In this document: positions 1 to 8,433 of the stretch, one piece after another
How positions within the stretch are numbered: the first letter of the stretch is position 1
How the letters are laid out: every line of letters starts with the position of its first letter
Assembly (NCBI RefSeq): GCF_000263715.2
Contig: NZ_CM001514.1
Location: 4,529,674-4,593,673, forward strand
DNA length: 64,000 nt
From: Pseudomonas synxantha BG33R
Lineage (GTDB): Bacteria > Pseudomonadota > Gammaproteobacteria > Pseudomonadales > Pseudomonadaceae
Direction: 5' to 3'
Program-made: the position numbers and the translations under genes
Notes under the pieces: generated by a model
The model's database searches: none
Told to the model about the DNA's origin: nothing
The model's input: the letters and a program-made list of their open reading frames with translations, nothing else

Positions 1-431
1 TTGATATGGGCGCTGGAGAGCCCTTCGATTTCCAGGTAACCCGGCAAACTTTTGAGCAACTCAAAGCCGTCTTCGGCACTGGCGGCCAGTAAACGCGGCC
101 CGCTGACCGGACTGAACGGCACGGCTGTCAGCAGCTTCGGATAGTAATCAATGCCGGCACGCTCGCAGGCGTCGGCCCAGCCATGGTCGAACACGTACTC
201 GCCATAAGAGTGCCACTTGCGGTAACTGGGTAATGCCGCCACCAAGCGCGGGCCTTCCCAGTGCAGCAGATGTTCCGGCTGCCAGCCTGTATGCGGGCCC
301 AGGCTGGCGCTGTCTTCCAGCGCGCTCAAGAACCCATGCCGCACAAAAGGCTGGGCCTGCGGCACCAGGGCATCCCAAGTGTGAGCAGCGATTGCGGACA
401 GGCTGTCCAGGCGTTGCAGTGGCATCGACAT
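1..431 (-). CDS. FemAB/GNAT-like acyltransferase (COG3146-type), 3' end outside window
   Basis: The reverse strand is open from an ATG at 431 to the window edge, giving at least 143 residues of an N-terminus that starts MSMPLQRLDSLSAIAAHTWD. Residues such as the LLHWEGPRLVAALPSYRKWHSYGEYVFDHGWADA segment resemble the start of the peptidogalycan-biosynthesis / DUF482 acyltransferase family, which has a GNAT fold. A second in-frame ATG lies two codons upstream at 437, and neither has a strong ribosome binding site. The gene is truncated only by the window boundary. Function beyond the family is not established, and the family call is from memory of the conserved N-terminal pattern. Confidence 0.7.
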   Translation of the reverse strand, partial: MSMPLQRLDSLSAIAAHTWDALVPQAQPFVRHGFLSALEDSASLGPHTGWQPEHLLHWEGPRLVAALPSYRKWHSYGEYVFDHGWADACERAGIDYYPKLLTAVPFSPVSGPRLLAASAEDGFELLKSLPGYLEIEGLSSAHI

Positions 432-709
432 CCTCATTGTTTCACGGCATGAAAGCCTGGGCAGTATCGCTTATCGCAGCCTGGCGTACATCTGCAAAAC
501 GCGCCGACAGACCGCGCAAGCGTTAGTTCCTTCGCGTTACAAGCTGTCATCTACATGAAATCACTTAGCCACTACTCCGTCATAAACGGTCGCGATACTG
601 ACGCCAGTTTTTAGAGCGTCCGGATCTACCGGGCGACATTTTTTCCGTCCGTCATGGGTCGGTTGTGTCCTGGATGGTTTGCCATCCCTCCTCACTTTCG
701 GAGATTGAT
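432..709. other. Intergenic region upstream of porin
   Basis: About 280 bases separate the divergent acyltransferase and porin genes. No ORF with coding character is evident. It presumably carries promoters for both genes, but I see no hexamer pair convincing enough to mark. Confidence 0.4.
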
Positions 710-2032
710 ATGCGTCTTGCTTCCACTAAAACTGCGGCGCTCCTGTGCGGCGGCCTGTTGCTGGCCCTGAGCGTACCGGCCAGCGCTGCAGTCGACGCTA
801 AATTGCTCGACATGCTCAAGGCCAACGGCCAGATCACCGCGTCGCAGTACACCGAACTGCAAGCGGAACTGGCCAAGGACCAGAAAGAACAGCAGATCGC
901 ACGCCAAGCTCAACAAGAGACCAACGAGCAGATCGCAGCCACTGCGAAAAAAACCAACGAGCTGAGCAGCTTCGACCAAAAGCTGGCCTGGGCCGCCAAG
1001 ACTCAATTCAAGGGTGATGTACGCTTCCGCCAGGAAACCATCAAGATCGATGGCGAACCCAACAACGGTGGGCGTGACAAAGACCGTCAACGTATCCGCG
1101 CCCGCCTGGGTGCCTACACCGAAATCAACCCGCAGGTGGACACCGGTATCCGTATCGCCACCGGCGGTGGTGACGATGCGCGTTCTACCAACCAGGATCA
1201 GGACGGCTACTTCGATAAAAAATCGATCTGGCTGGACCTCGGTTACATCGACTACCACCCGGACCAGATCAAGAACCTGCACGTGATCGGCGGCAAGATG
1301 CTTCAGCCTTGGGTAAACATGGGCGACGTGATCTGGGATAGCGATATCAACCCTGAAGGCCTGGCCGTCACCTACAAATACCCACTGGGCAGCAGCGCCG
1401 AACTGTTCGGCAGCCTGGGTAACTACAACCTCAAGGACAATGTCGACGGCGACGGCGTGCAGTTCCGCCACGACCTGCGCCTGACGTCCGGCCAGTTGGG
1501 TACGCGTTTCTCGGTCACCGACAACCTGAAAATGACCCTGGGCGGCAGCGTCTACGCCTACAAAAATGACGAGGACAGCCGCTGCACAACCACCACCACG
1601 CCTTGCGCGTTGGCGGTCAACGGCAACTCGGCCAACAACGAGTTCCGCCTGTATGAAGGTTTTGCCCAGGCAGACATCGGCGGCCTGGCAGTGCCACTGT
1701 CGTTCTACGGCCAATACGTGAAAAACAACGATGCCGTGACCGACCAGGACACCGCGTGGTTGCTGGGTGCCAAGTCCAAGGTGTTCGGTTTCAACCTGGA
1801 CTACAACTACCGCGATGTTCAGCGTAATGCCGTCGTAGGCGCGTTCACCGATTCGGACTTCGCCAACGGTACCACCGGTTCGCGCGGCCACAAGATGAAG
1901 GTCAGCTACGACATCGACAAGAACTTCGCCCTGGGCGCCACCTACTTCCTGACCAAGGCGGACTACGCCAGCCGTACCCAGCGGGATGCCAACACCAACA
2001 CCCTGCAGCTGGATGCTGAAGCCAAGTTCTAA
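710..2032 (+). CDS. Putative outer-membrane porin (Porin_5-like)
   Basis: The 440-residue product starts at ATG 710, preceded by CGGAG. It has a clear signal peptide: MRLASTKT, a hydrophobic core, then cleavage after VPASA. A short helical, Gln/Glu-rich stretch (about residues 30-85, KEQQIARQAQQETNEQI) could form a periplasmic coiled coil before the barrel. The rest is alternating beta-strand sequence with many aromatic and Gly/Asp residues and ends in ...LQLDAEAKF, a typical porin C-terminus closing on Phe. It probably forms a general or anion-type channel. Substrate cannot be read from sequence. An upstream in-frame ATG at 665 is rejected because it would bury the signal peptide. Confidence 0.85.
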   Translation: MRLASTKTAALLCGGLLLALSVPASAAVDAKLLDMLKANGQITASQYTELQAELAKDQKEQQIARQAQQETNEQIAATAKKTNELSSFDQKLAWAAKTQFKGDVRFRQETIKIDGEPNNGGRDKDRQRIRARLGAYTEINPQVDTGIRIATGGGDDARSTNQDQDGYFDKKSIWLDLGYIDYHPDQIKNLHVIGGKMLQPWVNMGDVIWDSDINPEGLAVTYKYPLGSSAELFGSLGNYNLKDNVDGDGVQFRHDLRLTSGQLGTRFSVTDNLKMTLGGSVYAYKNDEDSRCTTTTTPCALAVNGNSANNEFRLYEGFAQADIGGLAVPLSFYGQYVKNNDAVTDQDTAWLLGAKSKVFGFNLDYNYRDVQRNAVVGAFTDSDFANGTTGSRGHKMKVSYDIDKNFALGATYFLTKADYASRTQRDANTNTLQLDAEAKF

Positions 2033-2039
2033 CCGTTAC

Positions 2040-2079
2040 TGTAGGAGCGAGCTTGCGATGGTGAGCTCGCTCCTACATA
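2040..2079. repeat. REP-type hairpin between convergent genes
   Basis: GTAGGAGCGAGC and GCTCGCTCCTAC form a 12-bp inverted repeat between the convergent porin and anti-sigma genes. It has the core of Pseudomonas REP elements and may also act as a bidirectional terminator. Confidence 0.7.
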
Positions 2080-2306
2080 TCCTTACGGCGCTCGGCCACC
2101 AACTGTTCAGCCAGCGCATCAGCACCGTCCACCGGCTCCTGCGGCATACGCTTGAGCGTCGCCTGCAACAGGCGCATCTGCCGGATAAACCGTCGGCAGT
2201 TCGGGCAGAACATCAAGTGATGACGCACCATCAGACGTTCACGGAAGGTCAATTGACCATCCAGATAGTCACTGGAGCGCGCTACTTGCTCTTTACAGGT
2301 CAACAT
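2073..2306 (-). CDS. Zinc-finger anti-sigma factor
   Basis: The 77-residue protein has an H-x3-C-x2-C motif (HHLMFCPNCRRF, about residues 28-39), with an earlier Cys at residue 4, as in small zf-HC2 anti-sigma proteins. It has no membrane segment, so it should be a soluble redox- or metal-responsive inhibitor. Its ATG overlaps the 3' end of the upstream sigma gene by 7 bases, with GAGGAG placed inside the sigma coding sequence. This indicates translational coupling and a stoichiometric partner role for that sigma factor. Confidence 0.85.
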   Translation of the reverse strand: MLTCKEQVARSSDYLDGQLTFRERLMVRHHLMFCPNCRRFIRQMRLLQATLKRMPQEPVDGADALAEQLVAERRKDM

Positions 2307-2914
2307 TCGCCCGTCTCCTCAAAATGCTCCACCGTAGCAAAGACTTTAAGCCGTGCTCGATGCAGGAGCACACGAACGTTGGAGAGCGAAAGGCTCAGAA
2401 GATTACAGATTTCCTCCAGTTCCAGACCCTGGCGTTCACGCAACACCAGCACGCTGCTTTGCAGTTCGGACAAACTCAGAATCGTATGCTCCAGGCATTT
2501 GCGCAGTTCATCTTCGGTCAGCAGCGCTTCAGGGGTGTCCTGGTGCCAGGCATACGGTGCGACAGCCCAATGGCCATCATCCGGGCTGAAGCGATCATCA
2601 CCAATGGTGCCGTGGGGCGAAGGCAAATCGTCGAGCAGCACTTCCCGACGATTCTGTTTGTAACGTCCCTTGGCGGCGTTGGCGGTAATGGTCAATAACC
2701 ATGTCTTGAGACTCGATCGCCCTTCGAATCTGGCCAGGTTGCGTACGACCGAAACCCAGGCGTCTTGCACGATTTCGTCGGCGTGGCGCTGACCGACGAT
2801 GGCGTAGGCCACCGCCCGCATTGCGCTCTGGTAAGTGGTGACCAATTCCTTATAGGCCCGCTGCTCACCCTTGAGCAGGCGTTCAAGCAGGTGCGCGTCG
2901 TCCGCTGCTGCCAT
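2300..2914 (-). CDS. ECF-family RNA polymerase sigma factor
   Basis: The 204-residue product has region 2 (about 22-90: ELVTTYQSAMRAVAYAIVGQRHADEIVQDAWVSVVRNLARFEGRSSLKTWLLTITANAAKGR) and region 4 (about 140-195, ending in the helix-turn-helix LELEEICNLLSLSLSNVRVLLHRARLKVF). A long acidic linker separates the two domains. Region 3 is absent, which defines group IV sigma factors. It is co-transcribed with the overlapping anti-sigma gene. The same order (anti-sigma, sigma, FabH-like synthase) is what I recall for PA3284-PA3286 of P. aeruginosa. The target regulon is unknown. Confidence 0.9.
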   Translation of the reverse strand: MAAADDAHLLERLLKGEQRAYKELVTTYQSAMRAVAYAIVGQRHADEIVQDAWVSVVRNLARFEGRSSLKTWLLTITANAAKGRYKQNRREVLLDDLPSPHGTIGDDRFSPDDGHWAVAPYAWHQDTPEALLTEDELRKCLEHTILSLSELQSSVLVLRERQGLELEEICNLLSLSLSNVRVLLHRARLKVFATVEHFEETGEC

Positions 2915-2947
2915 TCAAACCTCTATTTAAAAGTGCACACCCGGTCC

Positions 2948-3033
2948 TGTGGGAGCTGGCTTGCCTGCGATGCAGACACCTCGGTGTATCAGTCACACCA
3001 CAGTGATGCCATCACAGGCAAGCCAGCCCCCAC
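2948..3033. repeat. REP doublet (REPIN-like)
   Basis: TGTGGGAGCTGGCTTGCC and GGCAAGCCAGCCCCCACA face each other about 50 bases apart and flank a less conserved middle. The same architecture recurs at 36070-36164, where the middle is also similar (GCGATGCA..C.CCTCGGT). This is the paired-REP mobile element typical of P. fluorescens. Confidence 0.8.
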
Positions 3034-3037
3034 ACAA

Positions 3038-4159
3038 TCAGCGTTTGCGCAGGATCACACTGCCAATCGAATACCCGGCGCCAAAGGAGCTGAGTACGGC
3101 AACCGAGCCCTTGGGCAAGTCATCCTGGTAAGTGTGAAACGCAATCACCGAGCCGGCCGAGCTGGTATTGGCGTAAGTATCGAGGATCACTGGCGCTTCT
3201 TCCACCGACGCGTCGCGCCCCAGCAGCTTTTTCACGATCAGGTGGTTCATGCTCAGGTTGGCCTGGTGCAGCCAGAAGCGCTTCACATCGGTCACACTCA
3301 ACTGATTTTCCGCCAGGTGCGCGCCGATCAATTCGGCCACCATCGGGCAGACATCGCGAAACACCTTGCGGCCTTCCTGCACGAACAGCTTGTCGGGGGC
3401 ACCGACACCTTCTTCCGCCGTGCGGTTGAGGAAGCCGAAATTATTGCGGATGTTGTTGGAGAATTTGGTCAGCAGCTTTGTGCTCACCACATCGAACTGG
3501 TGCTCGGACGTCGCCAGGTCAGCGCGCTCCAGGATCACCGCAGTGGCGGCGTCACCGAAGATGAAGTGGCTGTCGCGATCGCGGAAGTTCAGGTGGCCGG
3601 TGCAGACTTCCGGGTTGACCATCAGGATCGCCCGGGCCTGGCCCAACTGGATGCTGTTGGCCGCGTTCTGGATGCCGAAGGTGGCCGAAGAACACGCCAC
3701 GTTCATGTCAAAACCGAAGCCCTGGATACCCAAGGCTTCCTGGACTTCAATGGCAATCGCCGGGTAGGCACGTTGCAGGTTGGAACAGGCAACGATTACG
3801 CCATCAATGTCGGCGGCGGTCTTGCCGGCACGTTGCAGGGCTTGTTCGGCGGCACCGACCGCCATCTGGCAGAGCACCGACCATTCGTCGTTGCTACGTT
3901 CGGGCAGGCGTGGCGCCATGCGCTGCGGATCGAGGATGCCGTCCTTGTCCATCACAAAACGGCTCTTGATGCCGGATGCCTTTTCGATGAATGCCGCGCT
4001 CGACTCCGTCAGCGCCTGCACCTCGCCACGCTCGATGGCGGCGGCGTTGTCTGCGTTGAACTGTTGCACATAGGCATTGAAAGACTGCACCAGCTCTTCG
4101 TTGGAGATGCTGTTGGCCGGGGTGTACAGGCCAGTGCCGCTGATGACGACGTTATGCAC
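3038..4159 (-). CDS. Beta-ketoacyl-ACP synthase III family protein (FabH2-like)
   Basis: The 373-residue synthase has the thiolase-fold catalytic triad: Cys in NVACSSATFG, His in WLHQANLSMN and Asn in TYANTSSAGS. The start is taken as GTG 4159 (VHNVVISGTGLYTP) because AGAGGA lies 8 bases upstream. The longer ATG candidate would add a non-family N-terminus. By position next to the sigma pair it corresponds to P. aeruginosa PA3286. As I recall, that enzyme condenses medium-chain acyl-CoA with malonyl-ACP and so shunts beta-oxidation products into fatty-acid synthesis. The substrate assignment here is by that analogy only. Confidence 0.85.
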   Translation of the reverse strand: MHNVVISGTGLYTPANSISNEELVQSFNAYVQQFNADNAAAIERGEVQALTESSAAFIEKASGIKSRFVMDKDGILDPQRMAPRLPERSNDEWSVLCQMAVGAAEQALQRAGKTAADIDGVIVACSNLQRAYPAIAIEVQEALGIQGFGFDMNVACSSATFGIQNAANSIQLGQARAILMVNPEVCTGHLNFRDRDSHFIFGDAATAVILERADLATSEHQFDVVSTKLLTKFSNNIRNNFGFLNRTAEEGVGAPDKLFVQEGRKVFRDVCPMVAELIGAHLAENQLSVTDVKRFWLHQANLSMNHLIVKKLLGRDASVEEAPVILDTYANTSSAGSVIAFHTYQDDLPKGSVAVLSSFGAGYSIGSVILRKR

Positions 4160-4333
4160 GGTCGTTCCTCTAAATCTGTCAGGCAGAAGATATTGGTACC
4201 GTCGTACCAAACTTAAAGTCGTTTGATTCCGTCCAGCAGGCATCAAACTGGCGATGCTTTATTCAATCTTGTAACCGCGAAGTTTGCCACAACCCTGGAG
4301 ATTTGGCGCTATAGGCTAGACAAACACCTTGAA

Positions 4334-4378
4334 TGTGGGAGGGGCGGTGCGACGATTCGACTTGCTCCCTCCCACATT
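4334..4378. repeat. REP-like hairpin, identical core at 15122
   Basis: TGTGGGAGGG and the later CTCCCTCCCACA form a hairpin between the convergent-side spacer and the hrpA 3' end. The first 36 bases (4334-4369) are identical to 15122-15157, including the unpaired middle with GCGACGATTCGAC. Confidence 0.75.
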
Positions 4379-4411
4379 TGGCCCTGCCCGGATCGGGAAA
4401 CCGGGAAAGGT

Positions 4412-7400
4412 TCAGGGCTCTACCTGGCTCCACTGCTTGCTCAAGCGTTTATCGGAAATCGGTACCTTGGTGCCCAACTGCTGGGCAAACAACGACACCC
4501 GGTATTCCTCCAGCCACCAGCGGTAAAGCTCCAACTGTGGGTCACGCTTGCCTTCCTGGGCGTGTTTGTTCAAGCGGTTCTGGTATTGCGCCCACAGGCC
4601 GCCCAATTCGCTGCTCCACACGCGATCCTTTTGCACCTGGCTCGGCAGTTTTTCCAGACGCAGTTCGATTGCCTTGAGATAGCGCGGCAGCTCCTTGAAC
4701 CATTGCGCCGGGGTTTCGCGCACAAAACCTGGGTACACCAGGTTGCTCAGTTGCTGCTTGATATCATTCAAGGCCACCGCCTGGGCCAGGTCGATCTTGC
4801 CCTTGAAGCGCTTTTGCAGGCCGTGCCAGAGTTTCAGCACCTCCAGGGTCAGGCGTGCCAGGCGCTCGGCGTGTTCGGTCCAACCGCCACGCTTGCGCTC
4901 GGCCAGGGCAGCCAGGCCCGCGCCATCACGCGGCAGGCTTTCTTCGCCCTCAAGTACACAGGTGTCGAGGCTGGCCAGCAGAATGTCTTCCACCAACGCG
5001 TCGATACGCCCCAGTTCGCGGTACATCAAGCCCAGCTCGGTCAGGCCCGGCAATTTGCCGCGCAGGAATTTCGCCGGTTCCGCCAGTTGTTGCATCAGCA
5101 GGCGCTGCAACGCGCGGCGATGCTGGAACTCGGCTTCGGCGGCGGTGGAGAAACGCCCTTCCTTGACCGTGCCGTTCTCTTCCACCAGCGCCGGGTACAC
5201 CGTCATCGACAGGCCGGCGATGTTTTGCTGGGTCTTTTCAGCAACCGCCGCGAACACCTTGGCTTCTACCGGCTGTTGGCTTTTCGCGGTTTGCGGTACG
5301 GCCAACGCGGCCTGGCTGGCCTCTGCAAAACGTGCGGTCAGTTCGGCCAGGTCGCGGCCTTCGCCAAGGAACTTGCCTTGGCCGTCGACCACTTCCAGGT
5401 TCATCTTCAGGTGGCTTTCTACCTGCTGCGCCGCTTCAGCCCAGGCTTCATCGCTGACCCGCGCACCGGTCATGCGCAGCAACTCGCGCCCCAGCGCCTG
5501 GGGCAGCGAGCCCTGGCCGAATTCGATGCGTTGCAGCGCCGCCTTGACGAAGTCCGGCACCGGCACGAAGTTCTTGCGCAATGCCTTGGGCAGGTTGCGT
5601 ACCAACGCGATGCATTTGGCTTCGATCACGCCCGGCACCAGCCACTCCAGGCGCTCGGCCGGCAACGCCGGCAGCAACGGCGCAGGTACACGCAGGGTGA
5701 CGCCATCGCGAGGGTGGTTGGGTTCGAAGTGGTAGCTCAAGGCCAACGCCAGGTCACCCAGGTGCAAGGTGTCCGGATAATGCGCAGCGGTAACCTCACT
5801 GGCCTCGCGGGCCAGCACATCTTCTTCGCGCATGATCAGCAGGTGCGGGTCTTTCTGGCTGTTGACCTTGTACCAGCTGTCGAACGTGGCGGTCTGGTGA
5901 ATCTCCGCTGGCAGGCGCGCATCGTAGAACGCGTAGAGGGTTTCTTCGTCGGCGAGGATGTCGCGACGGCGGGCCTTGGCTTCCAATTCGTCGAGTTGCT
6001 CCAGCAGGCGCTGGTTGGCTGTCAGGCACTTGGCGCGGGACTGAATCTCACCGCGTACCAGGCCTTCCCGGATAAACAACTCGCGGGACACCACCGGGTC
6101 AATCGGCCCGTAATGCACCGGCCGGCGCCCGACCACAATCAGCCCGAACAGGGTGATCTGCTCAAACGCCACCACCTGGCCGCGCTTCTTCTCCCAATGG
6201 GGTTCGAAGTGGTTTTTCTTGATCAGGTGCCCGGCCAGCGGCTCGATCCAGTCGGCATCGATCTTCGCCACCATGCGCGCATAGAGCTTGGTGGTTTCCA
6301 CCAGTTCGGCGGTCATCAGCCATTGCGGGCGCTTCTTGCCGATACCGGAGGAGGGGTGGATCCAGAAACGCCGCTGCCGCGCACCGAGGTAATCGCCGTC
6401 TTCGGTCTTCTGGCCGATCTGGCTGAGCAGGCCGGACAGCACCGCCTTGTGCAGTTTGGGGAAGTCCGCCGGCTCTTTATTGATGTTCAGCTGCATGTCG
6501 CGGCAGATCAGGCTCAACTGGCGATGGGAGTCGCGCCACTCGCGCAGGCGCAGGTAGTTGAGGAAGTTCTTGCGACACCAGTTGCGCAGCGGGCTGGCGG
6601 TCAGTTCCTGGCGCTGCTCTTCAAAGCCACGCCACAGGTTGACCAGCCCGGCGAAGTCCGAATCCGGATCCTTCCACTGAGCGTGGGCCTGGTCGGCGGC
6701 TTGTTGACGCTCCGGTGGGCGCTCGCGCGGGTCCTGGATAGACATGGCGCTCGCGACGATCAGCACTTCCTGCAAGCTGCCCAGCTTGGCCGCTTCGAGC
6801 AACATGCGGCCCATGCGCGGGTCCACCGGCAAGCGTGCAAGCTGGCGACCCAACGGCGTGAGTTGGCTGTTACGGTCCACCGCCGAGAGTTCCTGCAGCA
6901 GGTTGAAACCGTCGCTGATCGCCTTGCCATCTGGCGGTTCGATAAACGGGAAATCGGTGATTTCGCCCAGGCGCAGGTGCAGCATCTGCAGGATCACGGC
7001 GGCGAGGTTGGTACGCAGGATTTCCGGGTCGGTGAATTCCGGGCGCCCGATAAAATCTTCTTCGCTGTACAGGCGCACGCAAATGCCCGGCTCAACCCGG
7101 CCGCAACGGCCTTTACGCTGGTTGGCGCTGGCCTGGGAGATCGCCTCGATCGGCAGGCGCTGCACCTTGGCGCGGTAGCTGTAGCGGCTGATGCGCGCCG
7201 TGCCGCTGTCGATCACATAGCGAATGCCCGGCACCGTCAGCGAGGTTTCCGCAACGTTGGTCGCCAGTACCACGCGCCGGCCTGGGTGGGATTGGAAAAT
7301 GCGCTGTTGCTCGGCCGGTGACAGCCGTGCGTACAACGGCAAAATCTCGGTGTGCTTGAGCTGGGCCTTGCGCAGCATGTCGGCGGCATCACGGATCTCG

Positions 7401-8323
7401 CGCTCACCGGGCAGAAACACCAGCACATCGCCGGGGCTGCGTCGCTCGCTGCGCTCATAGGCGGCGATTTCATCGAGAGTGGCGAGGATCGCCTGGTCGA
7501 CGGTCAAGTCATCCTCGACGCGGTTGCCCTCTTCGTCCTGTTCCAGGGTCAGTGGGCGATACCAGGTGTCCACCGGGAAGGTACGGCCCGAGACCTCGAC
7601 AATCGGCGCATCGTCGAAGTGCTTGGAAAAGCGCTCCAGGTCGATGGTCGCCGAGGTGATGATGACTTTCAGGTCGGGGCGACGCGGCAACAGGGTCTTG
7701 AGGTAGCCGAGCAGGAAGTCGATGTTCAGGCTGCGTTCGTGGGCTTCGTCGACGATGATCGTGTCGTAGCGTTCCAGATAACGGTCGTTCTGGGTTTCGG
7801 CCAGCAGGATGCCGTCGGTCATCAGCTTGATCAGGGTGTTGGAATCACTCTGGTCTTCGAAACGCACCTGATAGCCGACCAAGGCGCCCAATGGCGTGGT
7901 CAGCTCTTCAGCGACACGGCTGGCGACGCTGCGCGCTGCGATCCGGCGCGGCTGGGTGTGGCCGATCAGGCCGTACTGGCCGCGGCCGATTTCCAGGCAG
8001 ATTTTCGGCAACTGGGTGGTCTTGCCCGAGCCGGTCTCGCCGGCAATGATCAACACCTGGTGTTTGAGCAGCGCGTCCTTGATCTCATCGCGCTTGGCGG
8101 CAATCGGCAGGCTGTCGTCGTAGCGAATCACCGGCAGGCTGGCGCGCCGCGCCGTGACCTGGGCACAGGATGCCTGCATCCGCGCCACCCACTGCGCCAG
8201 CTTGTCCTCATCGGGTTTCTTGCGCAGCTCAAGCAACTGCCGGCGCAAGCGGTGGCGGTCGGCGAGCATGGCGTGATCGAGGGTTTTGAGCAGTTGGTCG
8301 ATGGTGGGTGCTTGGTCAGTCAT
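4412..8323 (-). CDS. hrpA: ATP-dependent RNA helicase HrpA
   Basis: The 1303-residue DEAH-box helicase has Walker A GETGSGKTTQ (about 93-102), DEAH in VDEAHERSLN, motif III SAT, and motif VI QRKGRCGR. OB-fold and HA2 domains follow, then the long C-terminal extension (DUF3418) that separates HrpA from shorter DEAH proteins. Length matches the family (about 1300). It acts in the cytoplasm on RNA; in E. coli HrpA is linked to mRNA processing and rescue of stalled or collided ribosomes. The gene appears monocistronic. Its start at 8323 (MTDQAPTIDQLLKTLDHAML) has a weak ribosome binding site but is the only reasonable N-terminus. Confidence 0.95.
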   Translation of the reverse strand: MTDQAPTIDQLLKTLDHAMLADRHRLRRQLLELRKKPDEDKLAQWVARMQASCAQVTARRASLPVIRYDDSLPIAAKRDEIKDALLKHQVLIIAGETGSGKTTQLPKICLEIGRGQYGLIGHTQPRRIAARSVASRVAEELTTPLGALVGYQVRFEDQSDSNTLIKLMTDGILLAETQNDRYLERYDTIIVDEAHERSLNIDFLLGYLKTLLPRRPDLKVIITSATIDLERFSKHFDDAPIVEVSGRTFPVDTWYRPLTLEQDEEGNRVEDDLTVDQAILATLDEIAAYERSERRSPGDVLVFLPGEREIRDAADMLRKAQLKHTEILPLYARLSPAEQQRIFQSHPGRRVVLATNVAETSLTVPGIRYVIDSGTARISRYSYRAKVQRLPIEAISQASANQRKGRCGRVEPGICVRLYSEEDFIGRPEFTDPEILRTNLAAVILQMLHLRLGEITDFPFIEPPDGKAISDGFNLLQELSAVDRNSQLTPLGRQLARLPVDPRMGRMLLEAAKLGSLQEVLIVASAMSIQDPRERPPERQQAADQAHAQWKDPDSDFAGLVNLWRGFEEQRQELTASPLRNWCRKNFLNYLRLREWRDSHRQLSLICRDMQLNINKEPADFPKLHKAVLSGLLSQIGQKTEDGDYLGARQRRFWIHPSSGIGKKRPQWLMTAELVETTKLYARMVAKIDADWIEPLAGHLIKKNHFEPHWEKKRGQVVAFEQITLFGLIVVGRRPVHYGPIDPVVSRELFIREGLVRGEIQSRAKCLTANQRLLEQLDELEAKARRRDILADEETLYAFYDARLPAEIHQTATFDSWYKVNSQKDPHLLIMREEDVLAREASEVTAAHYPDTLHLGDLALALSYHFEPNHPRDGVTLRVPAPLLPALPAERLEWLVPGVIEAKCIALVRNLPKALRKNFVPVPDFVKAALQRIEFGQGSLPQALGRELLRMTGARVSDEAWAEAAQQVESHLKMNLEVVDGQGKFLGEGRDLAELTARFAEASQAALAVPQTAKSQQPVEAKVFAAVAEKTQQNIAGLSMTVYPALVEENGTVKEGRFSTAAEAEFQHRRALQRLLMQQLAEPAKFLRGKLPGLTELGLMYRELGRIDALVEDILLASLDTCVLEGEESLPRDGAGLAALAERKRGGWTEHAERLARLTLEVLKLWHGLQKRFKGKIDLAQAVALNDIKQQLSNLVYPGFVRETPAQWFKELPRYLKAIELRLEKLPSQVQKDRVWSSELGGLWAQYQNRLNKHAQEGKRDPQLELYRWWLEEYRVSLFAQQLGTKVPISDKRLSKQWSQVEP

Positions 8324-8433
8324 CAGCTACTTCGACGGTCATCTATGTTATGCGCGGCCGGCAAGTGTGGCAGAAAATCGACTTATCTGGCAGGTCAAAC
8401 ATGTGGGAGCAAGCCCTCCCACAAGAGAAAGCC

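Noticed and set aside
4223..7321. Very long forward ORF opposite hrpA (over 1000 codons)
   Set aside because: It is the complement of a conserved helicase. Its composition (Gln/Arg/His-rich) is that expected from antisense of GC-rich codons and it has no domain.
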